Below are positions 60,601 through 61,957 of a DNA stretch of 64,000 bases, piece by piece. This DNA is from Unio delphinus (Eukaryota > Mollusca > Bivalvia > Unionida > Unionidae): the NCBI GenBank assembly GCA_029339505.1, contig JAQISU010000233.1, positions 873,001 to 937,000 on the forward strand, in the 5' to 3' direction. The first letter of the stretch is position 1. Each line of letters starts with the position of its first letter. The notes under the pieces were generated by a model. The model was not told where the DNA came from. It searched no databases and saw only the letters and a program-made list of their open reading frames with translations. Both the position numbers and the translations under genes were made by a program.

Positions 60601-61957
60601 AACATTATCTTTTTTATTTCAAGAATTATGCGTTGAAAAGCAAACATTACAATTAACATCAAAATGCTATCTGCAATTTCATATCAAAATACATTGTCAG
60701 ATATTATAAATACAATCTCATGTATTCAAGCTTTCCTTATCCAGGTATAATTCAACTTTGAACATGTTTAAATGGGGACATTGAAAGTCAATGACAACAT
60801 CGATTATGAAGGTTTATTTGATTTTTTTCGAGGTCAATTCATATCAAATCTCTCTGACACTCAGTTTATTATGATGTTTTATTGGTAAAATATTGCATTC
60901 GATTGTAATGGATTAAACATTTTAAGCTTTCTAGGTCAATGTATATGTGTCCCTCACTATCATCTGCCTTGATAAAGCATGATTCCACATGTACTGTTAT
61001 GAGCATGGGTCCCAATTTTTAGTGTGTAATTTTGATATTGAAACTTCCTTAGCCTTAGGTGACCTCCCATACAATCTGGTGTTACATTTACTCATTTATA
61101 AGTCCAGCTGCGAACTGCACAGACCCAGGTGAGCTGGTGCATTATGCACTGGCAGATTGAGGCCTGGGCAATTTGTTAGGTGAAATCAGTAAAACAAACA
61201 ACACAGACCCTAATTTGCAGGCACATAATGCTATGGCAAATCAGGACTATTGTTGTTTACGGTTTTTATTCAGCTTAAAGTGAGTATAAATAATACATAT
61301 TTATGGCTTCCCTGAACAGCATTATGGTGAGGACTCCATTTTAGTTTGTTTCATGGCTCAGCATGACAAACGGTTAATTTAGTGAGAGACCATTAAATCT
61401 CTGTTGATTTTTTTCAGCTAACAATAGTTACTACAGAAATAACATCATTTTCCTTTATATCTATAGTTTTCTTTATAGTTTTTCATAATGAAACTCCAGC
61501 TCAAGTGCCAAGTTTGATAGTTTTCTCATTTGCTAACTTTAATAAGAATAATTTTAGAATTGTATAACCTTTTAAATAGGTTTACTTCCGGTATGGTTCT
61601 TCATATGAAGGTTTTAAGCTTTTTGACTTTCAGACACAAAAAAATTAGAAGAATATGGACCTACAGATTGTTTTAACTTGATATTTTACAGGCTGGGAGT
61701 AATCTTTTTATTCAGAGCCCAACTTATTTCTTGATTGCTTTTGTCCAAATTCTAGGTCATTATTACAAATGTTTTGGGCAGAAGGAATTGGACCAGTTTC
61801 TGGCAGAACCAGAAAAATATGTTCCTCCTTTGGCACCCAACAAGCTTCCTCCAGATGACATGCTGCCACAGCAAAGGATGCCAGAGGAGGTCAAGGCCTC
61901 TGAGGTCATAGAGTTGCAAGGATATTGTCCTGTGACCTTTTTGGATGGCAAACTCAG
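2208..61957 (+). CDS. AK9: Adenylate kinase 9 (AK9/AKD1-like), internal part, 27 spliced exons
   Basis: AK9 is a large multi-domain nucleoside mono-/diphosphate kinase of animals, linked in the literature to cilia and sperm flagella. The call rests on several linked motifs in the expected order: DNFPRT (exon 5), PGNPETAAKYKEKVYYLS (exon 14), P-loop GPRGAGKT (exon 15), GFILEGFPRSPEE (exon 18), P-loop GPPKSGKTS (exons 22-23) and LDGYPVTKRQ (exon 24). From memory, human AK9 shows the same series with similar acidic linkers. Exons are 2208-2255, 4343-4393, 9260-9448, 11128-11359, 12967-13197, 18821-18924, 19727-19756, 21260-21412, 22889-22930, 25768-25818, 27362-27405, 30638-30815, 34715-34836, 36477-36689, 38670-38872, 40395-40491, 43320-43447, 43911-44130, 47168-47353, 48020-48136, 50315-50533, 51997-52210, 53323-53524, 55052-55198, 58705-58922, 60159-60314 and 61756-61957. 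All phases match. The gene is open at both ends: the first kinase core and the C-terminus are outside the window. Human AK9 is about 1,900 residues, so roughly two thirds is present. Confidence 0.93.
2256..4342 (+). other. Intron 1
   Basis: AT-rich with poly-T and poly-A runs. I see no repeat family or coding segment in it. Confidence 0.6.
4343..4393 (+). CDS. AK9: AK9 exon 2 (phase 1-1, acidic linker)
   Basis: A 51-bp exon encoding EEDEKEGDKGEANEED, a disordered acidic segment. Borders are ttgactag/atg and gatg/gtaagag, with a strong donor. Phase 1 at both ends means skipping would keep the frame. The composition (GAG/GAA/GAT rich) stands out sharply from the flanking AT-rich intron. Function is inferred only as a linker between kinase elements. 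Confidence 0.72.
5512..5910 (+). other. Protein-like open frame of unknown origin within intron 2
   Basis: A frame of about 130 codons without a stop, with no ATG at its head (an internal ATG encodes M of the MSNQFSLDV segment). It has varied, non-repetitive composition with Trp and Cys residues, for example EEWWQLLNAKL, FDSVKKLQQSCSS and SKLCNIITVCCQVLV, and then stops at 5908. The phrase QSAEFERCSDLIAPEF also looks like real protein. I do not recognise the family. It could be an exon of a nested gene, a retrocopy fragment or chance. A donor-like ctg/gtatgt follows CCQVL at about 5882. It does not match AK9, and I infer no function. Confidence 0.3.
6374..6557. mobile_element. hAT-type MITE, 184 bp, with perfect 8-bp target duplication
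   Basis: The left end CAATGTTCCATCTAAGC and the reverse complement of the right end, CAACATTCCCTCTAAGC, form imperfect 17-bp terminal inverted repeats. The element is flanked on both sides by ATTATAAC (6366-6373 and 6558-6565), a perfect 8-bp duplication as expected for hAT transposons. The interior is GC-richer than the intron and holds a 22-bp direct repeat (about 6438-6485). It has no coding capacity, so it is non-autonomous. Confidence 0.85.
7755..7952. mobile_element. Degenerate copy of the 'cttataag' TIR element
   Basis: Shares the internal order of the better copies at 26571 and 35190: tgcaaacagcatagaccc, then gatttgggtcaatgcggttc, then a gttgga segment, and ends tttataagcaagtat. The outer terminal repeats are decayed. 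Confidence 0.5.
8028..8090. repeat. Short tandem repeat, 3 copies of about 23 bp
   Basis: Three near-copies of gtcagtgtagacagtttgta in an intron. Confidence 0.7.
8545..8765. repeat. 58-bp degenerate tandem repeat, about 4 copies
   Basis: Successive units share ccaatcatatgtaaatgttc, then tgag/tgaa, then attggtctggaaattgaggt. The copies have diverged from each other, so this is an old array. Confidence 0.8.
9260..9448 (+). CDS. AK9: AK9 exon 3 (phase 1-1, long acidic/Pro linker)
   Basis: A 189-bp exon encoding a 63-residue segment from TRTTQETDVSKSETEK through a Glu-rich stretch to TADTSAPKAPQ. Borders are aacatag/ac and caag/gttt. It is low-complexity and probably disordered. A three-residue ending similar to that of exon 9 (VPQ versus APQ, both cut at CA-A-G) hints that the linker exons arose by duplication. 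The overlapping open frames in other phases here are by-products of the GAG/GAA repeats. Confidence 0.8.
9449..11127 (+). other. Intron 3
   Basis: AT-rich. I see no recognisable repeat or coding segment in it. Confidence 0.6.
11128..11359 (+). CDS. AK9: AK9 exon 4 (pre-core helical segment, phase 1-2)
   Basis: Encodes VDTQSERTEGTVEEKPPALV, then NATHPEVIAIVENVMKEAEK, then LPPEVYVEVLDASLKEAEK, ending KNKSDGP. The HPEV(I/V).(I/V)(E/V)E motif and the spacing to the GGWI motif of exon 5 match AK9. Borders are ccctcatag/tt and cct/gtaagt. The last codon is split across the intron and completed to Leu by exon 5. In the family this region leads into the second half of a kinase core whose P-loop lies upstream, outside this window. 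Confidence 0.92.
11360..12966 (+). other. Intron 4
   Basis: AT-rich, with a good acceptor (tttttgtgttgcag). I see no repeat family in it. Confidence 0.6.
12967..13197 (+). CDS. AK9: AK9 exon 5 (degenerate kinase motif DNFPRT plus coiled coil)
   Basis: Begins HGGWILDNFPRTRDQWN, the counterpart of the adenylate kinase GF(L)LDGFPRT motif, with Asn in place of Gly. VLPDDVVILKDS follows, matching the next core beta-strand, and then MKRYYLMNKEKIDEKI leads into a basic/acidic coiled coil (QEEERKKRQEEEER). Asp and Arg of the motif are kept, but no complete LID with its Arg residues is visible. Borders are ttgcag/g and gaag/gtcag, phase 2-2. The coiled coil continues in exon 6 after an unusually long, repeat-filled intron. 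Confidence 0.93.
14835..14985. repeat. Short degenerate tandem repeat (tatcaagtcacataatgtca)
   Basis: About six variants of tatcaagtca/g-cat-aagtcatat in a row. The array is degenerate. Confidence 0.75.
15351..15389. repeat. (GA)n microsatellite
   Basis: GA dinucleotides with one aagg interruption. Confidence 0.95.
15411..15454. repeat. (TA)n microsatellite
   Basis: About 22 uninterrupted TA dinucleotides. Confidence 0.97.
15560..18570. repeat. 24-bp minisatellite, about 105 regular units plus degenerate edge
   Basis: The unit is aatgtatggtttagacta followed by ataaga (24 bp). From about 15985 to 18565 the units are nearly identical, and the main variation is one site, ggTttag versus ggAttag. 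The left edge (15560-15985) holds degenerate ancestors such as ggactaatcagaaac. Rarer variants mark positions: taatcag at 16801, 17238, 17670 and 18534; gaattag with aataataaatg at 17058 and 17490; actaaaaaga at about 17714 and 17787; and a 5-bp insertion at about 17029. The spacings of 437 (432 plus the 5-bp insertion), 432 and 864 suggest an 18-unit higher-order period. The array is non-coding. Confidence 0.97.
18821..18924 (+). CDS. AK9: AK9 exon 6 (coiled coil)
   Basis: Completes Arg from exon 5 and encodes RKAEEERLRAAEEARRLAEE, then ERKRKLEEEGEEED, a regular charged coiled coil. Borders are tgtaaag/a and gatg/gtaagt, phase 2-1. It gives a continuous helix with the end of exon 5, probably spacing two kinase regions. 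Confidence 0.9.
18925..19726 (+). other. Intron 6
   Basis: An 0.8-kb AT-rich intron. I see nothing recognisable in it. Confidence 0.55.
19727..19756 (+). CDS. AK9: AK9 exon 7, candidate 30-bp micro-exon with tandem acceptor
   Basis: Encodes ERMKTEKTE. The acceptor is a NAGNAG site (attag/cag/aa), so the exon starts at 19727 or 19730, adding or dropping one residue (Ala+Glu versus Glu). The donor is gaag/gtact. Phase 1-1 fits exons 6 and 8 with or without it, so it may be skipped. It is short and could be chance, but the matching phase, open frame and charged composition favour it. Confidence 0.5.
19757..21259 (+). other. Intron 7 with dimeric minisatellite
   Basis: Contains the 65/130-bp repeat at 19895-20590. 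The rest is AT-rich, ending in the acceptor tgctacttcag. Confidence 0.65.
19895..20590. repeat. About 65-bp minisatellite arranged as about 130-bp dimers
   Basis: Units start caccagaatgatgtgac or gccagaaggatgtgac and alternate. One type continues gctgtcacatttatcat, the other attactgtaacatatttctt. Same-type units recur about 130-133 bp apart (20138, 20268, 20399 and 20202, 20332, 20465). The left part is more irregular. Open frames on both strands here are repeat artefacts. Confidence 0.88.
21260..21412 (+). CDS. AK9: AK9 exon 8 (acidic linker, phase 1-1)
   Basis: A 153-bp exon encoding AQHEGEEENEEGEEGGGEEE, then HVSEPPAELGEEAEPEVEEK, ending PHEEEPQK. Borders are tacttcag/ct and aaag/gtcag. 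It is strongly acidic and Pro-rich and probably disordered. Open frames in the other phases are shadows of the GAG/GAA repeat. Confidence 0.83.
21658..21733. repeat. 25-bp tandem repeat, 3 copies
   Basis: aaaagcagatgtgtactgct plus tactt repeated three times, almost exactly. Confidence 0.92.
22785..22856. repeat. (TA)n microsatellite
   Basis: About 36 AT dinucleotides, ending 32 bp before exon 9. Length change here would move the branch-point region. Confidence 0.97.
22889..22930 (+). CDS. AK9: AK9 exon 9 (small linker, tandem acceptor)
   Basis: Encodes IPDSPAKSAKVPQ with a split Ala codon in front. Two acceptors six bases apart both keep the frame: atcag/tactag/cc. Use of 22883 would add two residues (V-L-A in place of A). 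The donor is caag/gtatt, phase 1-1. Its ending resembles exon 3 (SAPKAPQ versus SAKVPQ, same split codon), suggesting duplicated linker exons. Confidence 0.65.
22931..25767 (+). other. Intron 9
   Basis: A 2.8-kb AT-rich intron with a (TA)n tract at 23927-23981, a poly-G run near 24891 and a short (GT)n at about 25272-25286. No coding segment or element that I can support. Confidence 0.6.
23927..23981. repeat. (TA)n microsatellite
   Basis: About 27 TA dinucleotides. Confidence 0.97.
25768..25818 (+). CDS. AK9: AK9 exon 10 (linker, phase 1-1)
   Basis: A 51-bp exon encoding EGSELDVAKTETTTDS. Borders are ttttaccttgcag/aa, with a good pyrimidine tract, and tcag/gtatgc. It is a polar, probably disordered segment, and its symmetric phase allows skipping without a frame change. 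Confidence 0.78.
26571..26792. mobile_element. Non-autonomous TIR element ('cttataag' family), about 222 bp
   Basis: The left end TTACCATATATACTTGCTTA and the reverse complement of the right end (TTTACCATATATACTCACTT) form imperfect inverted repeats. The interior carries caactgcaaacttcacaga, then gggcctgtgcagtttgtta, then cagaacaaacgaca. Related copies are at about 7755, 29718, 35190, 53885 and 61087. It has no coding capacity. I cannot assign a superfamily because the target duplication is unclear. Confidence 0.75.
27223..27295. repeat. (TA)n microsatellite
   Basis: About 36 AT dinucleotides, ending 66 bp before exon 11. Confidence 0.97.
27362..27405 (+). CDS. AK9: AK9 exon 11 (linker, phase 1-0)
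   Basis: Encodes GEDGGVKFEKPQESE. Borders are taatctttttcag/gt and gag/gtaagtt, both strong. This exon closes the series of phase-1 linker exons and returns the frame to phase 0 for exon 12. Confidence 0.85.
27688..28005 (+). mobile_element. tRNA-derived SINE, family A, copy 1
   Basis: Starts with a polymerase III A-box-like TGGCCTAGTGG, followed by gttagagcattcaccgcaga. The B-box region is decayed in this copy (gggcttcatacc). A long shared body follows (tgttaggactggtcagcctg, then aatgtgactgggtgggacat), ending in an A/C-rich tail. Three other copies are at 39829 (+), 46180 (-) and 63250 (-). Confidence 0.85.
28046..28940. repeat. 39-bp minisatellite, about 23 units, open on both strands
   Basis: The unit is atgaatattaatggtatcac followed by tatatgctattccagtgtc (39 bp). 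Since 39 is a multiple of three and the units lack stops in one frame per strand, the array shows long spurious frames (13-residue repeats MNINGITICYSSV on + and IHDTGIAYSDTIN on -). There are no splice or start signals, and it lies inside an AK9 intron. Confidence 0.95.
29456..29545. repeat. 20-bp tandem repeat, 4-5 copies
   Basis: Units of ccctatacccaaatccattg with small changes in the last bases. Confidence 0.92.
29718..29852. mobile_element. Degenerate, shortened copy of the 'cttataag' TIR element
   Basis: Keeps caaactgcaccatgccagat, then gcagatctgggactttgcag, then gttggactccacttaaaagc. The ends are decayed. Confidence 0.5.
30638..30815 (+). CDS. AK9: AK9 exon 12 (helical linker before the next module)
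   Basis: Encodes KIPDGPEMEEYKEKRKYFDL, then LQNILATLSGGTS, then VENRKFEDMLEEVTQTME. The PEM...(F/Y)KEK...L motif followed by ...E.V.(Q/E)TME is the pattern I recall from human AK9 between the Glu-rich linker and the CPV module. Borders are tttttccttcag/aaa and gaac/gtaagt, phase 0-1. Probably a helical spacer. Confidence 0.93.
30915..30948. repeat. 34-bp perfect palindrome with (TA)n core
   Basis: TGTAGCAA and TTGCTACA flank an alternating TA core, giving a perfect inverted repeat 100 bp downstream of the exon 12 donor. It could form a hairpin or be the end of an inverted-repeat element. No partner end is clear to me. Confidence 0.85.
31737..31797. repeat. (TC)n microsatellite followed by CA-rich tract
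   Basis: About 30 TC dinucleotides with a ttt interruption, followed by cacacata-type repeats to about 31838. Confidence 0.95.
32335..32475. repeat. Degenerate repeat of about 55 bp, 3 copies
   Basis: Three copies of gcattttgaaagaaagcacc followed by attat...ggtcaaa. Old and divergent. Confidence 0.7.
32760..34168. repeat. 25-bp minisatellite, about 50 units
   Basis: The unit is tgatttgccagatcaggtcc plus attgN (25 bp). The proximal part has older units of about 29 bp with gatgtaagtatcagatcagg. A single site is three-state among units (ttgC/ttgA/ttgT before tgattt). The array is non-coding and lies 550 bp upstream of exon 13. Confidence 0.96.
34715..34836 (+). CDS. AK9: AK9 exon 13 (QFKYQGWEYSG motif and acidic tail)
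   Basis: Completes Arg from exon 12, then encodes QFKYQGWEYSGIDVDEEEED, then IAADNEAEEEEGEAEEAGEE. The F.Y..WE.(S/T)G motif directly after TME(R/K) matches human AK9 as I recall it. Borders are tttctatcag/gt and gag/gtatta, phase 1-0. The acidic tail continues into exon 14. Confidence 0.92.
34940..35165. repeat. About 36-bp minisatellite, 6 units
   Basis: Units of ggaagaacacaagacaagct followed by agttgccattgccatt, with variation. The minus-strand open frame here is an artefact of the period being a multiple of three. Confidence 0.9.
35190..35409. mobile_element. Copy of the 'cttataag' TIR element, about 220 bp
   Basis: Carries tgtaagtcatgtccaaatgc, then aaactgcacagacccagatc, then ggatctgtgcagtttgttaa, and ends gactcaacttataagcaagt. 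The full internal layout is shared with the copy at 26571. Confidence 0.7.
35890..36100 (+). mobile_element. tRNA-derived SINE, family B, copy 1
   Basis: Begins tggctgtgtggtctaaagcg (tRNA-Leu/Ser-like A-box region), with B-box-like gggttcaagtctcag. The shared body contains gaaagcttgctagtagcttc and ggttctttctggggttttcc, ending ggcattaaaccctacaacaa. A better copy is at 41247. Confidence 0.85.
36477..36689 (+). CDS. AK9: AK9 exon 14 (CPV/YHS-like module preceding a kinase core)
   Basis: Encodes EEDPNRNKKKPFGDTNHYCP, then VALKENFVLYPGNPETAAKY, then KEKVYYLSTPEAREKFLANP, then TEYLPKDAPPN. It ends in phase 0 just before the kinase strand in exon 15. Borders are aacatag/gaa and aat/gtaaat, phase 0-0. 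The layout CPV - loop - (K/G)K(V/I)YYLS..EAR..FL.NP..YL looks like a YHS-type domain. The same layout recurs in exons 21-22 and 26-27. The ncestral YHS metal cysteines are only partly present. Function of the module is unknown to me. Confidence 0.94.
36690..38669 (+). other. Intron 14 with 40-bp minisatellite
   Basis: Contains the 40-bp array at 37640-38335. The rest is AT-rich without recognised elements. Confidence 0.65.
37640..38335. repeat. 40-bp minisatellite, about 17 units
   Basis: The unit is ggtggggtatattgtcatac followed by cctccatctgtccatgcatt, with considerable divergence. Overlapping open frames on both strands in this interval are repeat artefacts. Confidence 0.92.
38670..38872 (+). 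CDS. AK9: AK9 exon 15 (P-loop of a kinase core)
   Basis: Encodes VPPVRLLLLGPRGAGKTIHG, then RALAKKMGIFHISFKDRLQE, then LIMHKTKRKIGPEYEDD, ending in an acidic tail. The Walker A motif GPRGAGKT sits at exon residues 10-17. FHISFKDRL stands where kinases have (I/V)STGD(M/L)LR, so the Gly-Asp and the AMP-phosphate Arg region are altered. Borders are catccacag/gtg and atga/gtgagt, phase 0-2. The NMP-binding part that normally follows is expanded by acidic sequence in exons 16-17. Confidence 0.95.
38895..39060 (+). mobile_element. Possible degenerate tRNA-derived SINE fragment
   Basis: gcagtggtaacacatctgat followed by ggtgaatgttcaatcccc has tRNA-like A- and B-box spacing. There is no second copy in the window, so this is weak. 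Confidence 0.3.
39829..40140 (+). mobile_element. tRNA-derived SINE, family A, copy 2
   Basis: The best-preserved family A head: TGGCCTTGTGGTTAGAGCAT, then a B-box GATTCGAAC at about 39881. The body matches the copies at 27688, 46180 and 63250, with tail gttaaaaattctaaccacat and then poly-C. Confidence 0.88.
40395..40491 (+). CDS. AK9: AK9 exon 16 (acidic/basic insert in the kinase core)
   Basis: Completes Glu from exon 15 and encodes DEKEAGITNPDGTAMKEKPT, then EEKKGEEEAKEK. Borders are ctttcctag/a and aag/gtatat, phase 2-0. It lies where a compact adenylate kinase has its NMP-binding helices, so it is a low-complexity insertion. I recall human AK9 having a comparable charged insert at this place. 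Confidence 0.85.
40801..40858. repeat. (TC)n microsatellite
   Basis: 29 uninterrupted TC dinucleotides. Confidence 0.98.
41005..41056. repeat. (ATT)n microsatellite
   Basis: Trinucleotide tract with one ttttt interruption. Confidence 0.95.
41247..41487 (+). mobile_element. tRNA-derived SINE, family B, copy 2 (best copy)
   Basis: Head ggccgagtggtctaaagcgc resembles tRNA-Leu/Ser. The A box is TGGCCGAGTGG, with B-box-like GGTTTGAGTC. The body has cttgccagtagcttctcgtg and ggttctttccgggggttttc, ending aatggcgttaaaccctacaa. It is GC-richer than the intron, so it is a fairly recent insertion. Confidence 0.9.
42345..42584 (+). other. Short protein-like open frame, possible transposon remnant
   Basis: Encodes SWTKTGYQNIRNSIIGVLNL followed by IRQGNIAEQYRQQHTSLSSI and ends at a TGA. 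Composition looks protein-like, but I do not recognise it. It lies 210 bp upstream of another protein-like frame in the same direction, so both may come from one decayed element. Confidence 0.25.
42796..43038 (+). pseudogene. Fragment of a SAP-like helical protein (no start codon)
   Basis: An 80-codon frame open from 42796 to a TAA at 43036. The central part reads TLDFFKKDELIQFARKYDLS, then KKQEIINILFQYLVEKNVLD. The pattern of Lys-Asp-Glu-Leu, a helix, a basic turn and a second helix resembles SAP-like DNA/RNA-binding motifs seen at the start of some invertebrate retroelement proteins. It has no ATG and no splice signal linking it to AK9. Probably a decayed mobile-element gene; identity is inferred only. 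Confidence 0.35.
43320..43447 (+). CDS. AK9: AK9 exon 17 (end of core insert)
   Basis: Encodes EEDEVEYTEEEEAIKANLES, then DEPLSTEILDKIVPAWFTKE and PF. DEPL..EILD.I.P.W corresponds to the kinase segment (G..VPDE....L) before the GF(I/L)LDGFPR strand, and human AK9 has a similar EPLPPEIL...W motif as I recall. Borders are atctgttag/gag and ttcaa/gtaaga, phase 0-2. Confidence 0.93.
43448..43910 (+). other. Intron 17
   Basis: A 463-bp intron, AT-rich with a poly-T run before the acceptor. Nothing else seen. Confidence 0.7.
43911..44130 (+). CDS. AK9: AK9 exon 18 (GFILEGFPR motif and LID-like region)
   Basis: Encodes STGFILEGFPRSPEEVRYMA, then ENGFFPDSAVVLTVTDSDVI, then SRLLPAKLEKWRIKRDKRIA, then a basic helix. 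GFILEGFPR is the adenylate kinase DGFPR motif with Glu in place of the Mg-coordinating Asp (D84 in the E. coli enzyme). The AMP-binding Arg is kept. The following strand (AVVLTV.D) and the SRLLPAKLEKW helix fit the AK9 fold. No canonical LID domain is visible. Borders are atttctag/a and agg/gtgagt, phase 2-0. Confidence 0.97.
44690..45580. repeat. Degenerate tandem tract with 'gagttatgccc', unit about 120 bp
   Basis: Repeating order of aatttagcatgcaccataat, ttaataagactgaat, then ttccatgatataatttacag, aagttatgccccctgattgt. About six old units. The sequence type (ggccataactc on the other strand) also occurs at 49100-49520 and is common in bivalve introns to my knowledge. Confidence 0.7.
46180..46466 (-). 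mobile_element. tRNA-derived SINE, family A, copy 3
   Basis: Reversed: the tRNA-like head is at the right end (ctaaccacttaggctactgt) and the body (gaccagtcctaacactaatg) to its left. It is more divergent than the copy at 39829. Confidence 0.8.
47168..47353 (+). CDS. AK9: AK9 exon 19 (basic/acidic coiled coil)
   Basis: Encodes EAAIQKRREELTKEMEEKKR, then QRAEERAAEKAEAEEDEEEV, then a run of ten Glu, then DDIEATLAEEFE. Borders are attttag/gaa and gag/gtaaca, phase 0-0. It is a charged helix following the exon 18 core. The Glu run is coded by mixed GAG/GAA codons and may vary in length. Confidence 0.93.
47354..48019 (+). other. Intron 19
   Basis: A 666-bp AT-rich intron. Nothing recognisable seen. 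Confidence 0.65.
48020..48136 (+). CDS. AK9: AK9 exon 20 (poly-Glu, then helix)
   Basis: Begins with eleven Glu codons and Met, then EEDATDRIRNELNEFFDNDM, then NKLAAVQ. Borders are cttcacatacag/gaa and cag/gtattg, phase 0-0. Poly-Glu on both sides of intron 19 suggests expansion of a GAG/GAA repeat or exon duplication. Confidence 0.92.
48270..48420 (+). mobile_element. tRNA-derived SINE fragment, family C
   Basis: agtttagttgatcaagcatc, then caactcataaccagcaggcc, then cttagtttgatcc read like a decayed tRNA with a CAT anticodon (Met-like) plus B box. A short unrelated body follows. Too divergent to be a working tRNA gene. Confidence 0.55.
48623..48682. repeat. (ATT)n microsatellite
   Basis: About 20 ATT trinucleotides. 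Confidence 0.97.
49100..49520. repeat. Degenerate 'aacaggggccataact' repeat
   Basis: Four diverged units carrying aaacaggggccataactctg, then aaatcaaacttggtcagtgt, then ttgattgaaatgcat-like sequence. Typical of molluscan introns to my knowledge. Confidence 0.7.
50315..50533 (+). CDS. AK9: AK9 exon 21 (helical lead-in and CPV start)
   Basis: Encodes DTLDEILIPKLDVDSSRKPH, then IVRYMLSKKLKPIIDHRNSI, then FERVYPISELLAMKMLLVGY, ending KQPSRFGRWCPVR. FGRWCPV starts the second CPV/YHS-like module in this window. It is joined across a phase 0 intron to exon 22. Borders are tactttctag/gac and agg/gtaaga, phase 0-0. Confidence 0.95.
50975..51260. repeat. 51-bp minisatellite, 5 units
   Basis: Units of ggtttgaatgtatcagatat, then ggagtttacaggtttcagtg, then tcaaataacat. 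The minus-strand frame across it is an artefact (51 is divisible by three). Confidence 0.93.
51600..51649. repeat. (AC)n microsatellite
   Basis: About 24 CA dinucleotides. Confidence 0.98.
51997..52210 (+). CDS. AK9: AK9 exon 22 (CPV/YHS-like module end and P-loop)
   Basis: Encodes VKEGDCIQTMSGPGYTTYPC, then IYRQNIYFLSSVQARNQFIQ, then DPITYVSQPTPKPVVPIRLA, then IIGPPKSGKTS. (N)IYFLSS.QAR..FI.DP..Y repeats the module ending of exon 14. The Walker A motif GPPKSGKT is at exon residues 63-70, and its intact Lys and Thr indicate nucleotide binding. The intron cuts directly after the P-loop. Borders are tttttgcag/gtg and tcat/gtaagt, phase 0-1. Confidence 0.96.
52211..53322 (+). other. Intron 22
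   Basis: Holds a degenerate tandem repeat (52640-53080) and poly-T runs. Otherwise AT-rich. Confidence 0.65.
52640..53080. repeat. Degenerate tandem repeat of about 65-75 bp, about 6 units
   Basis: Units share agctacctatgtgtaaatgt, then cacaagaagtcctttttgaa-like sequence, then gtggtgcaaattcacctg. Old array; the 137-codon open frame over it is a repeat artefact. Confidence 0.7.
53323..53524 (+). CDS. AK9: AK9 exon 23 (NMP-binding part of a kinase core)
   Basis: Completes Leu after the P-loop and encodes ANRFVEEYGLVRMSIGEAMR, then TVLENQPKSFLAKEMTRHLH, then KGLTVPDELAVQALDVCLLD, ending MRCQTRG. (V)RMSIGEAMR matches (I/V)STGD(M/L)LR, with the AMP-phosphate Arg kept. KGLTVPDE matches G.(L/P)VPDE. 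This is the best-preserved NMP domain in the window. Borders are catTccag/tg (tatacattccag) and cgagg/gtaaga, phase 1-2. Confidence 0.97.
53885..54080. mobile_element. Degenerate copy of the 'cttataag' TIR element
   Basis: tataagcaggtatatacctg at the left, gttctgctgattaatactaa and ctgtgcagtttacaattgga inside. The layout matches the reverse of the copy at 26571, with decayed ends. Confidence 0.45.
54362..54765. repeat. 27-bp minisatellite, about 15 units
   Basis: The unit is ttaattatgtatatccatgt plus ttatcca. The central nine or so units are identical, indicating recent homogenisation. The 135-codon frame over it repeats nine residues (MYIHVYPLI) and is an artefact. Confidence 0.97.
55052..55198 (+). 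CDS. AK9: AK9 exon 24 (LDGYPVT motif)
   Basis: Completes Gly and encodes YVLDGYPVTKRQVELMTERS, then IIPVRVIELQVDNKEIMVRG, then TRDRISPKR. GYVLDGYPVTKRQ is the DGFPR motif with the Arg (R88 in the E. coli enzyme) replaced by Val. The next strand (RVIELQVDNKEIM.R) is as in kinases. Borders are attgccag/a and agag/gtcag, phase 2-2. With exon 23 this makes a core with intact P-loop and NMP helix but altered DGFPR. Confidence 0.96.
55370..55550 (+). mobile_element. tRNA-derived SINE, family D
   Basis: ttcacatggcagagtgttgg, then atttgtaatcaaagagtcat, then atattcaatgcccacc read like a decayed tRNA with TGT anticodon (Thr-like) and B box. A body and an A-rich end (gggtttaaaaaaaacaaaac) follow. Single copy in the window. 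Confidence 0.6.
56105..57015. repeat. Degenerate tandem repeat of about 75 bp, interrupted by a MITE
   Basis: Units contain tcagggtcaatgctgtttgc, ccaactgctaacagtgtt and catatgatatcatatgac-like parts. About nine old units. The unit at 56530-56790 is split by the MITE at 56558. Confidence 0.85.
56558..56745. mobile_element. PIF/Harbinger-type MITE, copy 1, 188 bp, TTA target duplication
   Basis: The left end GGGCTGTTCCATTAAAATAT and the reverse complement of the right end (GGGCTATTCCATTTAAACAT) form terminal inverted repeats of about 26 bp. TTA flanks both sides (56555-56557 and 56746-56748). Removing the element and one TTA rejoins a normal unit of the surrounding 75-bp array. The internal sequence matches the copy at 62103. 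No coding capacity. Confidence 0.87.
57040..57118 (+). mobile_element. Truncated tRNA-derived SINE, family B, copy 3
   Basis: Only the head remains: gggtgactgagtgatctaaa, then cacagccatctcacctctgt, then ctacatgggtt, matching 41250-41340. Confidence 0.75.
57720..58335. repeat. About 72-bp minisatellite, 8-9 units
   Basis: Units of gagtacacaccatggcttta, then taatgagtactgaatatatg, then catatatacttcattataag, then gaggtatcactgt. The length varies by 2-3 bp (actgagt versus actgtgagt). Confidence 0.95.
58705..58922 (+). CDS. AK9: AK9 exon 25 (linker with WYTTEH motif)
   Basis: Completes Arg and encodes VLPLHDSAQILAMKLAAFKS, then NVSDVKEWYTTEHMNYQTID, then GQRSKWWIWDKALDISRESV, then KKIQTYLRRVSD. 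The LPLHDSA.IL..KL..FK...VK.WY..EH.N...IDG..SKWW.W segment looks like the tail of a nucleotide kinase core (last helix carrying WY.....). Borders are atttttcag/a and gatg/gttagt, phase 2-1. Confidence 0.95.
58923..60158 (+). other. Intron 25
   Basis: A 1.2-kb AT-rich intron. I see no repeat family or coding segment. Confidence 0.6.
60159..60314 (+). CDS. AK9: AK9 exon 26 (third CPV/YHS-like module, first half)
   Basis: Encodes GKAASIADLCITPSEFLARM, then GDFEQYCPVSLANGELADCS, then SNITLNYAVEFRG. FEQYCPVSL.NGEL.DCS parallels FGRWCPV...GD in exons 21-22 and HYCPVALKEN in exon 14. The module continues in exon 27 with YYKCF. Borders are tcttacag/gc and cgag/gtaatg, phase 1-1. Confidence 0.95.
60315..61755 (+). 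other. Intron 26
   Basis: Contains a TIR-element copy (61087-61296). Otherwise AT-rich. Confidence 0.65.
61087..61296. mobile_element. Copy of the 'cttataag' TIR element, about 210 bp
   Basis: tttactcatttataagtcca at the left, with cgaactgcacagacccaggt, ggcctgggcaatttgttagg and gtaaaacaaacaacacagac inside, ending cagcttaaagtgagtataaa. The terminal ends are inverted relative to each other. Confidence 0.7.
61756..61957 (+). CDS. AK9: AK9 exon 27 (module end and start of a fourth CPV module)
   Basis: Encodes HYYKCFGQKELDQFLAEPEK, then YVPPLAPNKLPPDDMLPQQR, then MPEEVKASEVIELQGYCPVT, then FLDGKL. (G)HYYKCF..KEL..FLAEPEKYVPP closes the third module, and LQGYCPVTFLDGKL opens another immediately, without a kinase core between. 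Borders are aattctag/gt and ctcag/gtatgt, phase 1-2. The next exon, outside the window, must begin with one base completing the Arg/Ser codon. Confidence 0.95.
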